Assembly: GCF_016820535.1 (NCBI RefSeq)
Contig: NZ_JADHDY010000001.1
Location: 137,221-201,220, forward strand
Direction: 5' to 3'
Length of the DNA: 64,000 nt
Origin: Sporosarcina beigongshangi
Lineage (GTDB): Bacteria > Actinomycetota > Actinomycetes > Actinomycetales > Micrococcaceae
Shown here in pieces: positions 46,380-57,006 of the stretch; the stretch's first letter is position 1; each line of letters begins with the position of its first letter. The notes under the pieces are model-generated. The model was not told the DNA's origin. It saw only the letters and a program-made list of their open reading frames with translations, and ran no database searches. The translations under genes were made by a program, and so were the position numbers.

Positions 46380-47423
46380 ATGACTGACAAGCGCAGGGGT
46401 CTTGGTCGCGGTTTGGGTGCGTTAATCCCCAATTCTTCAGGCGATGAGACAGGTGCAACGCAGCCGACGCGCCCCGTGGACCTGTTCTTTCCGGAACCGA
46501 AGAACCGCACTGCGCCTGTAGCGACCGTGCCGCCCGCAGACGTTGCTGTGACAAGGCCGACGCGCTCGAGGAAGAAGCCGGTCGCCGAACAGACTGACCT
46601 GGTTGAAGTCCCGGGCGCCACGTTTATGGAACTTCCGGTGGGTGAGATTCATCCGAACCGGAAACAGCCCCGTACAGTTTTTGATGAAGACGACATGGCG
46701 GAATTGGTCCACTCCGTCAAGGAAATCGGCATTCTGCAGCCGATTGTGGTCCGCAAGTCCACGGAAAAGGGCGATCAGCCGTATGAACTGGTCATGGGTG
46801 AGCGCCGTTGGCGTGCCAGCCAGGCTGCTGGGCTGGCAACCATCCCAGTTATTGTCCGTGAGACCACCGATGACAATCTGCTGCGTGACGCCCTGCTTGA
46901 GAACCTTCATCGCAGCCAACTGAATCCCCTCGAAGAGGCCGCGGCATATCAGCAGCTGCTTGAAGACTTCGGCACCACACACGAACAGTTGGCCGACAAG
47001 ATTGGGCGTTCCCGGCCGCAAGTTTCAAATACCTTGCGCCTTCTGAAGCTTCCTCCGGTTGTGCAGCGTCGTGTAGCGGCGGGCGTTCTGTCGGCGGGCC
47101 ATGCACGCGCACTGTTGGCATTGCCTGGTGGCGATGCCATGGAGCAGCTGGCTCAGAAGATTGTTAACGAGGGCATGTCGGTTCGCGCCACGGAGGAAGC
47201 AGTCCAGCTGTACCAGGCTCCGGCGGGCGAAAAGAAGGCACCCACAAAGGCGCCGAGTCCGCGTCACGAACGGCTTGATTTCTTGGCCAGTTCACTGGCA
47301 GACCGATTGGACACGAACGTGAAGATTTCACTCGGCGCCCGAAAGGGCAAGGTGAGCATTGAGTTTGCGTCTGTTGAAGATCTGAACCGGATCATGGATG
47401 TTTTGGCGCCTGGCAACAATTAG
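46380..47423 (+). CDS. parB: ParB chromosome partitioning CTPase/DNA-binding protein
   Basis: 347 aa. It begins with the ParA-stimulating basic peptide KRRGLGRGLGALI. The N-terminal domain holds CTP-binding blocks (PRTVFDEDDMAELVHSVKE and GERRWRASQAAG). The central helix-turn-helix (TTHEQLADKIGRSRPQVSNTLRLLKLP) reads parS, and a C-terminal dimerisation domain closes the protein. It lies 88 bases after parA. The stop is six bases before a 50-bp palindrome centred on parS. Confidence 0.97.
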   Translation: MTDKRRGLGRGLGALIPNSSGDETGATQPTRPVDLFFPEPKNRTAPVATVPPADVAVTRPTRSRKKPVAEQTDLVEVPGATFMELPVGEIHPNRKQPRTVFDEDDMAELVHSVKEIGILQPIVVRKSTEKGDQPYELVMGERRWRASQAAGLATIPVIVRETTDDNLLRDALLENLHRSQLNPLEEAAAYQQLLEDFGTTHEQLADKIGRSRPQVSNTLRLLKLPPVVQRRVAAGVLSAGHARALLALPGGDAMEQLAQKIVNEGMSVRATEEAVQLYQAPAGEKKAPTKAPSPRHERLDFLASSLADRLDTNVKISLGARKGKVSIEFASVEDLNRIMDVLAPGNN

Positions 47424-47428
47424 GCGGC

Positions 47429-47478
47429 TAACGTAGTGGAGGTGGTGTTTCACGTGAAACACCACCTCCACTACGTTA
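47429..47478. promoter_or_regulatory. parS: 50-bp perfect palindrome centred on parS
   Basis: Two 25-base arms are exact reverse complements with no loop. The centre (47446-47461) is the exact parS TGTTTCACGTGAAACA, and both arms extend 17 bases further. It begins six bases after the parB stop, so it may double as a transcription terminator of parAB as well as a ParB site. Confidence 0.92.
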
Positions 47479-47583
47479 ACCGGCGTTCGCCTGAATCGAT
47501 CCTAAGCATCAAATCCTTGAAGCTGTTCCGCCGCTAGTTGGCCACGTCGTTGGCTGATTACGTCGAAGGGCGGGTGCCACCGC

Positions 47584-47599
47584 CGTTTCACGTGAAACG
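47584..47599. promoter_or_regulatory. parS: parS-like site
   Basis: CGTTTCACGTGAAACG keeps the 14-base parS core; the palindrome extends to 18 bases with the flanking C and G. Confidence 0.85.
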
Positions 47600-49606
47600 G
47601 ACCCTGCCCACGGATGTAGGGGTGGGCATGACGGGCTCGACAGCCTGGCACGGGCAAACGCCGGCGTCGCCACCCTGGCTTTGGTGATTGGGCGGCGCAG
47701 CAATGGTTGCAAAATATGGAGGTGCAACGGGATCGTGCAGGGTCAACAAGCGGCCATGCAGTTCCGGCGGAATTGTTGAGGTCGACGGAAGTCGACCAAG
47801 CAGGATTCTGCAGCCATCTGAGAAAGTGATGATCCGGGTAGTGTTCGGGTGAAGCTGCAACACGAAAACTAATTCCGGTCAACTGACGACGCAAGAACTT
47901 CGAATCAGTTCCGTCGTCGTGCACCGCGATAGGAGTCGGTAGAAATCATAGAACTGCCGGTGTGTTCATTGGTCTTGAAGGCCGCGGGGGACAAGGTCCT
48001 GCAGCACCAGTTGCTACCACCCGTCACTACACTCGTCACCCCAAATCGAAGGCAAACCATCCACACCCATCCCGGGGATGTTCACATCTCGCCGCCCATC
48101 GTGAGGAGGCTTCCTTGGAACACGCGAAACGCCGGAACGGATAAATCTCTGTGGTGTCCGCTGCTGGGTTGTCGCTGTCGTGGACACCGCCTTCAATATT
48201 GTGGATGGAGAGTCCTGGTATCCGTATCTGCAAGCCAGTCTGCTCGCCCGTCGCATGCCGCATGGAACATGCGGGCTGTGTTGCGTGAAGCCGCCCGCCA
48301 ACCGCGTACGCAATGATCGGAAACTTCAGCGAGGGCTTGGGGATTCTTCATATTTTCGTGGAAGCTCGGGACATCGGCTTCAACTGCACCGTTGCTCTAG
48401 GCGCCGCCAAGAACTGTGGGTAGGGCGACAACGGCCACGACAGGCCCGCGTCCCCATGGTGGGCAGAAGGCATGGTTCTTGTATGAGTTCGGCCGGGAAT
48501 TCTGAGCGCGGGAGAACCCGGCTTGCTGATCATGCTCGGAACCGATATGAATTGTTGCGGCCCCATTTGCCCATTTCAGTTCTGTGGCTATTGAACTGCC
48601 AGTTCATACGTGATGCCGGATTCGGGTGCCCGGTGCAATCCATCGTCGATATGGTTTCGCCTTGCCGTACTTGATTGCTGCACTTGACCCACGACATCCT
48701 TGCGACCGGCACTTGCGCCCGGCCTAGGCTAAACCGGGCAGCTCCGAGATTTGGTTAGGCCGTGGGCGGACGGTCCAATCGGGGAATCATTCAGGCAATC
48801 CGTTCGGCAATGTCCAGTGACCCGTTCTTTAGCCAATGCGGGGCCGTGTGCTGCCGTCTCGCGCTATCGCAGCCTATTGAGCGCTCACGTGCCAGAAGTC
48901 CTCATTTTGGGCGCTCTGGCGGGCACTGAACGCCTGTGGACGACAAGCAGTAGAACGAAGTGAACCGGGATGGCCCTTTCTGGGTGCATGCTCCGAGCCC
49001 GTTCCAGCGGAAGGTGAACTAGACGCTGGCCTTAGCAAAGGAACTGACCTCCAAGCATCAACTCCATGCAGGCGATCAACTGAACGGAACGTTGAGTTGA
49101 CGCGGATCGACGTGCTTAGTCCTCGCAAGGACGTCTACGACAAGGAAATTTAGTGGGCGGGGGAGCCTCGACGGGAGCCTCGACGGGAGCGTCGATGGCC
49201 TGCGGCCACTGCCAGCGGCCTACTTCACCTGGACGGAGGAGTCCCACCAGTGGTGTCCGTTCGGTGGCGATTCTTCAGGGACAGCAGTTCGCTGCCCGGG
49301 TCGCCACGGAATTTATTCGATTGAAGCTGCACGCCGGACATTCGGCTCGCTGGCTACCGACAGGTTGTCCGGCTTTACATCGACACGCGTCGTCAGAACC
49401 GGCTTTCTAGAACCTTCCGCCCAGGTGTGGAGCACAATCGATTCCTGGCCGGAGCTGCGGCTGATTGAAATACTGGAGACAATCTGAGCCCTGTGAGGGT
49501 GTGGCACCCATTGGAGGACTTTGGTTCTGGAACAGAAGAACAGAAGGGAGATGCGACGCTACACGGCTGTCTGTGAACTTAACAGCCCGGGTGAAACAAT
49601 AGGCTC
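47600..49606. other. long stretch without recognisable gene
   Basis: About 2 kb after parB. All frames are short, overlap in opposite directions and show no domain, and their composition differs from the neighbouring genes. A short tandem repeat (three 12-base units GGGAGC[CG]TCGA[CT]) lies at 49161-49196. No tRNA or known structured RNA was recognised. It may be decayed DNA or a non-coding part of the partition region. Confidence 0.5.
49161..49196. repeat. 12-bp tandem repeat, three units
   Basis: GGGAGCCTCGAC twice, then GGGAGCGTCGAT. No coding frame supports it. Confidence 0.7.
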
Positions 49607-50098
49607 ATGAAGCTTACCTTGCTACCCATGAATGATTCTGAGTTCGCCGACTGGATTGCTGCGAGCCTAAAAGACTACATCACTGATCGAATTCAGGCCG
49701 GTGAGAGTCCGGAGCTTGCGGAGTCCACGGCAGTAGAGTCCTTTGCCAGGCTATTTCCAAGTGGCAGACCACAGACTGGCCACATTGTCCGAAAGGCCGT
49801 CGAGGAGGACGGGAGTGCCGTGGGGTATGTCTGGATTGGCCCTGAGTCGGGTGGTGACAACGCGTCCTGGTGGGTATGGGACATTGCCGTCCACGAGGAA
49901 CATCGCAGCAGGGGGTATGGGCGGAAGATCATGGAACTTGCGGAGACAGCTGCCGTGCTCAACGGGGCAACGAGCATTGGTCTGCACGTCTTTGGATTCA
50001 ACACCATAGCCAGGGATCTCTATGAATCACTGGGATATATGCCAACGTCCATCAGGATGAGTAAGCAGTTGAAGGGATCCGCCGAAGAAGCCGTCTAA
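49607..50098 (+). CDS. GNAT family N-acetyltransferase
   Basis: 163 aa. A GNAT fold with the acetyl-CoA loop VHEEHRSRGYGRKIMELAE (motif A, R-x-x-G-x-G) at about 96-114, preceded by the strand WWVWDIAV and followed by IGLHVFGFNTIARDLYESLGY (motif B). The substrate is not predictable. No clear ribosome site precedes the ATG. It is an isolated intact gene inside the parS-rich gene-poor zone, so its conservation there suggests it is expressed. Confidence 0.88.
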   Translation: MKLTLLPMNDSEFADWIAASLKDYITDRIQAGESPELAESTAVESFARLFPSGRPQTGHIVRKAVEEDGSAVGYVWIGPESGGDNASWWVWDIAVHEEHRSRGYGRKIMELAETAAVLNGATSIGLHVFGFNTIARDLYESLGYMPTSIRMSKQLKGSAEEAV

Positions 50099-50522
50099 TA
50101 TGGACGCCGGACATGTGCGGAGTCGTCGACTTTCAACTTCAAGGAAAGCTAATTGTCGGTAGTTGAAACTGTCTGCTGATGCCGCCATGATTCGATGCCG
50201 ATCAACGACTGTGCCCGTGGTCGTTGATTCGTATGGGCTAGCTGCGCGCAGCTGGCGTTGCGTGTGTCCGATTGCGGGCTTCGAGTCGGACGGTTATTCG
50301 GGTGGCAGGCCTTGCGCTCCTGGGTTCACGAGGTGGCAGCCGCTGAACCCCACCGGACGAGGATGATGCTCCGCTTGTTCGCCTGAGACAGTCAGGAGCG
50401 GCACCCAATGACAATATCGTCCGGTGTTTATGGTGGGTGATTTGCAGGTGGATGGCACCTGAAAGGACAAGCTCTCTCCATCCTGCCGTGTCGGGTAGCG
50501 ATGACTCTCGTGCACAGTGTCG

Positions 50523-50552
50523 ACCAGGACCAGGACCAGGACCAGGACCAGG
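50523..50552. repeat. hexanucleotide repeat (ACCAGG)x5
   Basis: Five exact tandem copies of ACCAGG. A simple repeat of this kind can vary in length by slippage. Confidence 0.85.
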
Positions 50553-51885
50553 ATCGGAGTGCCGAGTTCATTGGTCGATCCGCAGTCTCACGAGAGGCAC
50601 CCAGCAGCTTCGCCAAATCCCGCTTCGAGATCCGCTGGTTCGCAAAGCGGTGGGGAATGCTACCCAATCATCTAAATTGATCAATTCCGATTATTTTAGG
50701 TGGCGTCATTTTCGATTGGCAACAGTGGCCCTATCTTCAGTTGGCATCGACAGCCTTCGTGCGGCAGCAAGGCAGGCGCACCGCCGGAGGAGTCAGGATG
50801 TCTCGGTGGACGCAGGATTCCTTAGAGGGCACCAAAATCGGCAGCTCCAATCATCAGCCGCGTTGACTGGTATTTTGGCCGCGAACGCGCAGGTTGGGCA
50901 CGGAGCACTGGTGTAGCTACAGTTCGCGACACTGCTGTCGGAACTGGGACGACTTGGCTGGGGCGCCGTAAAGCCGAAGCCGACCGGGAATTCCATACTC
51001 GCGGACAAGAGGTGGTCCCATGCCGCTGGCACGCGACAATTGCCTCTATCAGTTGCGAGCCAGCCATGAAAATATCCCGCTATAAGAAAGCGCGTAGCAC
51101 TTTGATCGGCACCTGCGGCAGGGCGACGGGCTATCAATGTCGGCAAAAAATGGAAATGTCAGTACCCGCCGCCGAGATCTCCATCCGGATATTGCAACGT
51201 CGCAGGCAAATCATCTGGATGAATATTCGACGATTTGGAACCCACCGGCCAGCGACGAGCCTAGTTATTCTTGATCGGCGCCGATCGTCAATCAAATATT
51301 GCAGTTTCTGGTCTCGATCCAACTGGTGGTGTGGATGATCGGGTCCATGATCGCGTCGCCGCGGTACCCGGTGCCAAGCCGCCGGCGCCGGTCCTGCTGC
51401 AGATGTGTGCGTGAAGAACATCATCGGGTTCTCACCGTGCGGGCCGGCCGCGGACCTGCTAGCGCGCGGAGAAGCATCGAGCAGGTGCACTCAGGCAACT
51501 GCTCAAGAATGGCCGGCAGGACGAAATCCCGTGGACTGCGATATCTTTACGGTGGCAGGCGGCTTGTCGCGGGGCTTGACCCGGTTGCCTCTATTTAGGG
51601 GAGGAACAGACAGTGGGACTGGCCCCCCGTTCACGCCACGATGGCCCCGGTGAAGCGACTGGTGAACCCAAAGGGAGTGTCCTTCCTTTCCCGGAATAGC
51701 CCCCCATGCCCGGTATCGACGGCCCCGCGGGAAAGCATACTCGTCTGGACGTCTGGTGGTCCGATCGCGCTGAATGCGTGGCTGTCTTTCTCCATCTCCG
51801 AACGCACGCCTACCGCTCGCCGCCTCCAAGACGGGTCTATCGGTGGAGATCGATTCACCCAATGGATTGGTGGCGAGTGGTCCTG

Positions 51886-51901
51886 TGTTTCACGTGAAAC
51901 T
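51886..51901. promoter_or_regulatory. parS: parS site
   Basis: TGTTTCACGTGAAACT, 15 of 16 matches to the consensus, in non-coding DNA. Confidence 0.88.
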
Positions 51902-52716
51902 CCGAGGGATCCACAAGATGCCTCTGGCAGCTGGCATCCAACGAAGTGGTATGGGACCAGGCGACGGGAGCATGTTCGTGGAATGGAGGAGGAAACTTGA
52001 ACGGGTGATGCCAGATAGAATCCGTCATCGGGAATGGCATCGCGCTGCCAAGCCGACATTGGCTGTGGATCAGCACCGGTTTGGCAGAAGGCGCGTGATC
52101 GTGTTGGGCGTCCCACTTGTGGCAGCTGTCGTGGCGTCGGACCTGAGCCCACTGTCCTTCACTGACGATTCAGTGCTCCTACGTTTTTGTTGGGTGAGGC
52201 ATTGATGTCGAATCCACGGCTCGATGAACGTTTGAAATATGGCATTGTGGACCTGGCACGACCACAGACACGGAGTTGAAAAAGGGGCAGCACCTTGGAC
52301 TTGTGCGGCTGCCACAGCGGCAGAACCCACACGCTTATCGATGGGCTCAGCGGGCAAGCCGCCAGATTCGAGCGTGGGACATTGATAAGCTCGTCGCTTA
52401 CCAAGGGGACAATGGGCACATGGTCCGGCAAGCCAATACTTCGGGCTGCTAGTCGCCCCATCTGAATGGCGCAGGACGGCCCCTCCTTCTTCGGTGAATC
52501 CCGGTGACGGCGAGTCGCACACTCCGAGGCACGACATGTCCGCCAAAGCGGCCGGCTCAGTGGCTTCTGTTCCATTGATCAGGCTATGGACACGCGTGGA
52601 GGTTCTGCCCGCGGAAATCTTGGCGAACCGCTGCAGGGGACCTACAGCATCGCAAACAGCTTCTCCGCTTCTCTGTGGCCAAATTCCACTGCTTCAACAG
52701 GACAGGCATGGGGCTG

Positions 52717-52732
52717 CGTTTCACGTGAAACG
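52717..52732. promoter_or_regulatory. parS: parS-like site
   Basis: CGTTTCACGTGAAACG, the same variant as at 47584, just upstream of the tail of the HNH gene. Confidence 0.85.
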
Positions 52733-52802
52733 AAAATCGGGGTGATCGGCGACGGGCATCAGGCTGTCCTTTGGTGACTCTGGAAGGGTGTGGCGGGTAG
52801 AT

Positions 52803-55145
52803 TCAGGAAACTCTGCAGCGTCCGAGATCCGGGTCACTGAGTCCTCGGAGAATGGCTTCGCGTTCCATGATTGCGGCCTCTTCAGCGGAAGGGCGTGAAA
52901 TTGAGGGCTCCTCGGGAAGTAAGCTTGGGTTCCACAATGGATCCTCAGCGAGTGCAGAATAGTCACAGTCGAGATGATCGCCATTGGCCGGCATAAGAGC
53001 CTGATCGACAAGGGTCCTCAGCCATTGAGGATAATGCATCAGCATTGGTTCACTCGGGTCAGATGGGAAGAAGCGGCCCGTTGGGGATCGCCAGGATACG
53101 TGGCCGCCGTCCTCTACCACTGGGGTCCAGCCACGGAGACCAAATCGCGCACGCTGTGGATCCTGGTGGATGCGCTTGGTTCCATCCTTATTCTTGTCGT
53201 CTCTGAAATGCTTCAGCAGGTGGTGGTGAAGACAAAGGCTCTCGAGATTGTCGAGGGTAGTCTCTCCTCCGGCTTCAAAGGCTCTGATGTGGTCTATTTC
53301 CGAACTGCATGCCTTGGCCGTGCAGCCTGGGAATTGGCAGTACTCGTCCCTGACTCGGATCATAGTCCGCAGCGCCTTGGTGATGCGGTAGGACTCTGGT
53401 GCAATGTCCAGTGGCTTCCCGTGAATGGGGTCTACCAAGAGCCGGTACAGGCTCGGTGCATTTGCGGTTAGTTCCTTGGCCACCTCAATGCTGATGGGTC
53501 CAACACCTTCCATCCATGCCGGCTCCGTTGTAGCGCCGAGCATGGACAACACAGGCACCACCACGATAGGGAGTACCCGCGGCAGCGGCGGCCAAGGTGG
53601 ATGATGGCTAGCCGCACCAAGGAACGTCGTCTCTGAAGTTCCGGGCTGCGTTGAATCTCTACCCGATTGTTCGACCGTTTGCTCTCGGAAACCAGGCAGC
53701 GGGTTGAGTGTGGGAGGGGCAGCACCTGGGATCCAATCTGGTTCATTTCGGGGATCAGGTTCCTTGAAGTTTGAATCACGGTAGTCAGGGTCGTCAAAGA
53801 CAGGGATGTTCCACGGATACATCCACCAATATCGTCGCCCTTCGTCAAAGCCAGGGTCATCCGATTCGTCAGCCGCAACTGGACCAGGCGCTGATGCTCC
53901 GGGATGGCTATTCGACTGATTCTGTAATCCTTGAGGTGAGCGGCCGCCGGTCTCTTGCAATGACTTCCGCTCGGGATAGGATCGCGCCGATGCCACGCCT
54001 TCCGTTTCGTTGGAAAGCCCATCGGTCGAGGTGGTTACATCACCTGTGGGCGTGGGCGTGGGCGTGGGGACGGAGGCTGTGTCACAGGACGGGACGTCCA
54101 GGTTTGGTTCGAAATTCACTTTCCGCCTCCCGGGTGCACCAGCCGGTTCGGGAACGTTCCACCGGGATGGAGCGTAGATGTCGTTCTCGGCCAGGCTCTG
54201 ATTCAGCAGCATGGCTGCCGCAACGTCCAACCTTAGCTGCGCCAGGGTGCGACTTTCATGGGGGCCCTGTGCCGCTTGAGCAGTTGCCGTGCATTGGTCC
54301 CAGATGCCTTCCACGGTGGGTGCAGGAGCGTAAAAGCTCAACCAGGACATGCCATCGCGCGCACGACTTTTGGTCATTCTGCGGTCCGCATACTCCTTGC
54401 GCGTGCGTGGGACGAGACTCTCCGGGTATCGGCGTTCGCGTAGGCGGCGCGACTTCTCGCGGAAGCTGGGAATCGTACAATTTTGCGCCTTCCCGAGAAG
54501 TATGAGTTCAAAGGCAGCTGTGGCTTCTTCCGATACTCCAGACACACGAAGCAGTGATGTCTCCTCGGCGATGATTACAGCATGATCCCAGCCCAGCTCG
54601 CCACTGTGGAGATGCTGCATAGTGGCGGGCAATTGCCTCACCAGCGTCGTGGAGTGGAGCATTAGGCTATTTGCTGAACCCTCAGGCAACTGCAGGACCG
54701 CGGCCAATTCTGCAGCCATGCTTGATAGCGAGTTCTTCTGCTGCCATGCATCTAGGGAGAGAATTCCGGCCTCGAGCTCTATGCTGCTGGCGAGACGGTC
54801 AATCAGAACCGCGGCCATGCCGGCGCATCGATTCTGGTGCTTGTTGAGTGCATCAATGGACGAAATGCAGTCGTCCATGAGTCTCCGGGCATAGTCGAGT
54901 TGTGAGTCGCAGGCCGTCGGAGCGGATGTGTCAGGATCCTGGAATCCTTCGCCGTCTATATTGTCCGTGCCGGGAACGCGGCTGCCATTGATTGTGTCAG
55001 GAAAGAGCGGCAGTAGTTCCATGGCCAGTATGTCGGTGGCAAAGGGTTGAATAGGGGGAGGGGCCAGGGCCGCTATCAAGTCCACCACAGCCGCTGTGGT
55101 GGAAATGCCAGCCCGCTCGTACGGGAAATTCTGGAGATTGCCCAT
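52803..55145 (-). CDS. DUF222 / HNH endonuclease protein (13E12 type)
   Basis: 780 aa. The N-terminal half (about 80-330) is the DUF222 helical region common in actinobacterial 13E12 repeat proteins. A long disordered Pro/Ser/Thr-rich middle includes a PTPTPTPTG run encoded by a hexamer repeat near 54050. The C-terminal HNH nuclease (about 600-650) has CQFPGC, EIDHIRAFEAGG and NLESLCLHHHLLKH, with the zinc Cys and the His-Asn-His residues. It is longer than typical members. It may be mobile or selfish in origin; its target is unknown. It sits alone in the parS zone. Confidence 0.88.
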   Translation of the reverse strand: MGNLQNFPYERAGISTTAAVVDLIAALAPPPIQPFATDILAMELLPLFPDTINGSRVPGTDNIDGEGFQDPDTSAPTACDSQLDYARRLMDDCISSIDALNKHQNRCAGMAAVLIDRLASSIELEAGILSLDAWQQKNSLSSMAAELAAVLQLPEGSANSLMLHSTTLVRQLPATMQHLHSGELGWDHAVIIAEETSLLRVSGVSEEATAAFELILLGKAQNCTIPSFREKSRRLRERRYPESLVPRTRKEYADRRMTKSRARDGMSWLSFYAPAPTVEGIWDQCTATAQAAQGPHESRTLAQLRLDVAAAMLLNQSLAENDIYAPSRWNVPEPAGAPGRRKVNFEPNLDVPSCDTASVPTPTPTPTGDVTTSTDGLSNETEGVASARSYPERKSLQETGGRSPQGLQNQSNSHPGASAPGPVAADESDDPGFDEGRRYWWMYPWNIPVFDDPDYRDSNFKEPDPRNEPDWIPGAAPPTLNPLPGFREQTVEQSGRDSTQPGTSETTFLGAASHHPPWPPLPRVLPIVVVPVLSMLGATTEPAWMEGVGPISIEVAKELTANAPSLYRLLVDPIHGKPLDIAPESYRITKALRTMIRVRDEYCQFPGCTAKACSSEIDHIRAFEAGGETTLDNLESLCLHHHLLKHFRDDKNKDGTKRIHQDPQRARFGLRGWTPVVEDGGHVSWRSPTGRFFPSDPSEPMLMHYPQWLRTLVDQALMPANGDHLDCDYSALAEDPLWNPSLLPEEPSISRPSAEEAAIMEREAILRGLSDPDLGRCRVS

Positions 55146-56642
55146 AATCCATTTTAGAACTAATATACCTATCTTTCAATAGAAAAGATCATCAATTCGT
55201 ATGTTTCTTCCAATGTCGTCGGGCCGATTGGCTTCGCTTGAGTGGTTGGCTAAGGGGTTTGGCGTGACGATGTTTCACGTGGAACGCGCCTGACACCTTA
55301 CGGGGGTGCACAGGGTCGGGGGTGGGCATGTGGCAATGTGCGAATGCATTGCCGCTGGGACAGGGACGGGCCTCGGTGAGCTTCGGTGGGAGAGTCCGAC
55401 TGACAGATGGAAGGGACATGGCTGCAGGGAACCGGGCTGCTGACCGGAATCCTGTCGATATATCGGTTGGAATACCGAAGGGCATCGACGGTGCAGCCGG
55501 CCTGACGCAACGGCCTGCGGCGCACTGGACTAATGTTGCGAATCGATCTATCCATTGCCACGGACGGCGACCCCGTGCCCGCTATTGGCCAAGCTCATAC
55601 ATCGGCATCGGAGTTCGCTGTCGGTGTGGTTCGATACTACGATCACGGCGAAGCGATGTATCGTATGGACTCGCGACAGTGGGACTGGTTCAACTCTGCG
55701 ATGACAGCAAGGCAATGGATTGCCTGGGTTGGCGGTAAATCGTGAGGTGAAGGGTGGCCCACGGTGGTTGGTGGGAGTGCTGAGCGGTTTCAGAATAGCG
55801 GCATTCGACCAGATTTCGAAGCCGCGGTGAATAGCCGGTTCGATGTCCAGGGAATCAGCAAGTGGGCAGCGGTTCAGTGAGGCTAGGGGGCAGCGGGACC
55901 TGGTCTTCGGGGTGCGGCGCTGACTCTGGAACCTCTCGAAAGAGAGTTGGCGGCCAAGGGCGGATTGGCGGCCAGCGCGGGTACACCATGGCCGTCGGCT
56001 GGTGAGAGGCTCGTGGTGAGGTTGCCCGTTGAGTGTTCTGGCCACGGAACGAAGATGGAAGAGCCGTCTGATTTCACTGGCCTGTGTGGCCGTCTCCGGC
56101 CGCTACGCCCAGCTATGCCGGGGCACAGCCGGCATGGTGGGCAGGTCGGCGGCATCGGAGAGGCTGTGTTCCATCCCGCACGGTGAGGGGAGCGCTGGAA
56201 TAGCATTGACGTCGCGGCGCATAGCCGAATGTATGGCCACTCTTTGTCACTGAATCCCGAGTCCGCACCGGTCTTGAAGCAGCTGTGCGTGGCGTCTTTG
56301 GGTTGGTCGCCGCCGCTGGTTCATCGGCGTCGGCATGGGTCCTGCCTGGAAGGAAATTCACAGTGGACTGGGGACGATAGGTGTGGTCGCCAGCGGGCAC
56401 CGAAAGTGGCCGCCGAGCCCCAAATGATCGAAATCCTCTTGGCCGCCGGTGGGCAGGTCCTGCTGGCCGCTAACAGGAGAGGCAACTGGCTCGTAGATTG
56501 CGTGGCAGGCATGGCGCAAGACGTTGGCGGTTCAGTGTGCCGGTGCCCGACACTTGGGTGCTTGGGTGTTGTTCGTTTCGTCCAATGAGATCCACCGCCG
56601 GATTGGGCCAATGCGCATGACTCGTCACCAGGAGGGAAGATC
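55146..56642. other. stretch without recognisable gene, degenerate parS
   Basis: About 1.5 kb. Frames of up to 165 codons occur but overlap on both strands without recognisable motifs. One parS-like site lies at 55271. I see no RNA gene. Confidence 0.45.
55271..55286. promoter_or_regulatory. parS: degenerate parS-like site
   Basis: TGTTTCACGTGGAACG, 14 of 16 to consensus; the A-to-G change matches the TGTTCCACGTGAAACA variant known from Bacillus when read on the other strand. Confidence 0.65.
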
Positions 56643-56834
56643 ATGGTGATGCCCCACAAGGAGACCCTGTTTCGGGCGGGCGATGTTTCGCGGAGGGGCC
56701 GGCCGGACGTGTCTCGCGTAGCGCGAACGGAAGTGGCGCGTCGGGCAGCCCGAGTGAGGACTTGGTTGGTGCCGGCAGCTGCATGGCTGGCACTCGTTGG
56801 AATGGTGGTGGCCATTCTCGTGCGCGACTCGTGA
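56643..56834 (+). CDS. possible 63-aa single-pass membrane protein
   Basis: MVMPHKETLFRAGDVSRRGR and a basic stretch lead to one hydrophobic helix (about 42-60, LVPAAAWLALVGMVVAILV). The ATG is preceded by a good site, AGGAGG, seven bases upstream. It is short and has no known relatives to me, so it may be spurious. The ribosome site and positive-inside membrane layout are the only support. Confidence 0.42.
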   Translation: MVMPHKETLFRAGDVSRRGRPDVSRVARTEVARRAARVRTWLVPAAAWLALVGMVVAILVRDS

Positions 56835-56979
56835 AAAGAGGCTTCCGGTGCCGGTCGTCGAACACTCGGTGGGAAAAGGTCAAATGGTGGTCGAAATTCA
56901 CCCGTTCCCGAAAAGTTGCTGCATGATTTTTGGAGCTTAGAATCGATCTGGGAGAACTCATGAAAAGGGCTTAAATGAT

Positions 56980-57006
56980 TGGTGGCCGGACAATGTCCGG
57001 CCACCA
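56980..57006 (-). terminator. terminator of the trxB-trxA unit
   Basis: A perfect 13-bp stem (TGGTGGCCGGACA with its complement) with essentially no loop. It lies downstream of trxA on the minus strand and is followed by a T-rich stretch (AATCATTTAAGCCCTTTT). Confidence 0.75.

Larger units (their letters stand above)
50099..52802. other. 2.7-kb stretch without recognisable gene, two parS sites
   Basis: No frame with a known domain, consistent ribosome site or neighbour-like codon use. It holds a hexanucleotide repeat (50523-50552) and parS sites at 51886 and 52717. Some frames read through parS (giving FHVK or VSRET), which shows they are chance frames. A stretch around 50670-50720 is AT-rich. 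Confidence 0.5.

Noticed and set aside
48180-48674. 164-codon frame as a gene in the gene-poor zone
   Set aside because: No domain, no ribosome site, erratic composition with many Cys and Arg, and overlapping frames of similar quality on the other strand.
51631-52205. Overlapping frames of 173 and 143 codons around the parS site at 51886
   Set aside because: Both read straight through parS and show no family resemblance; treated as chance frames.
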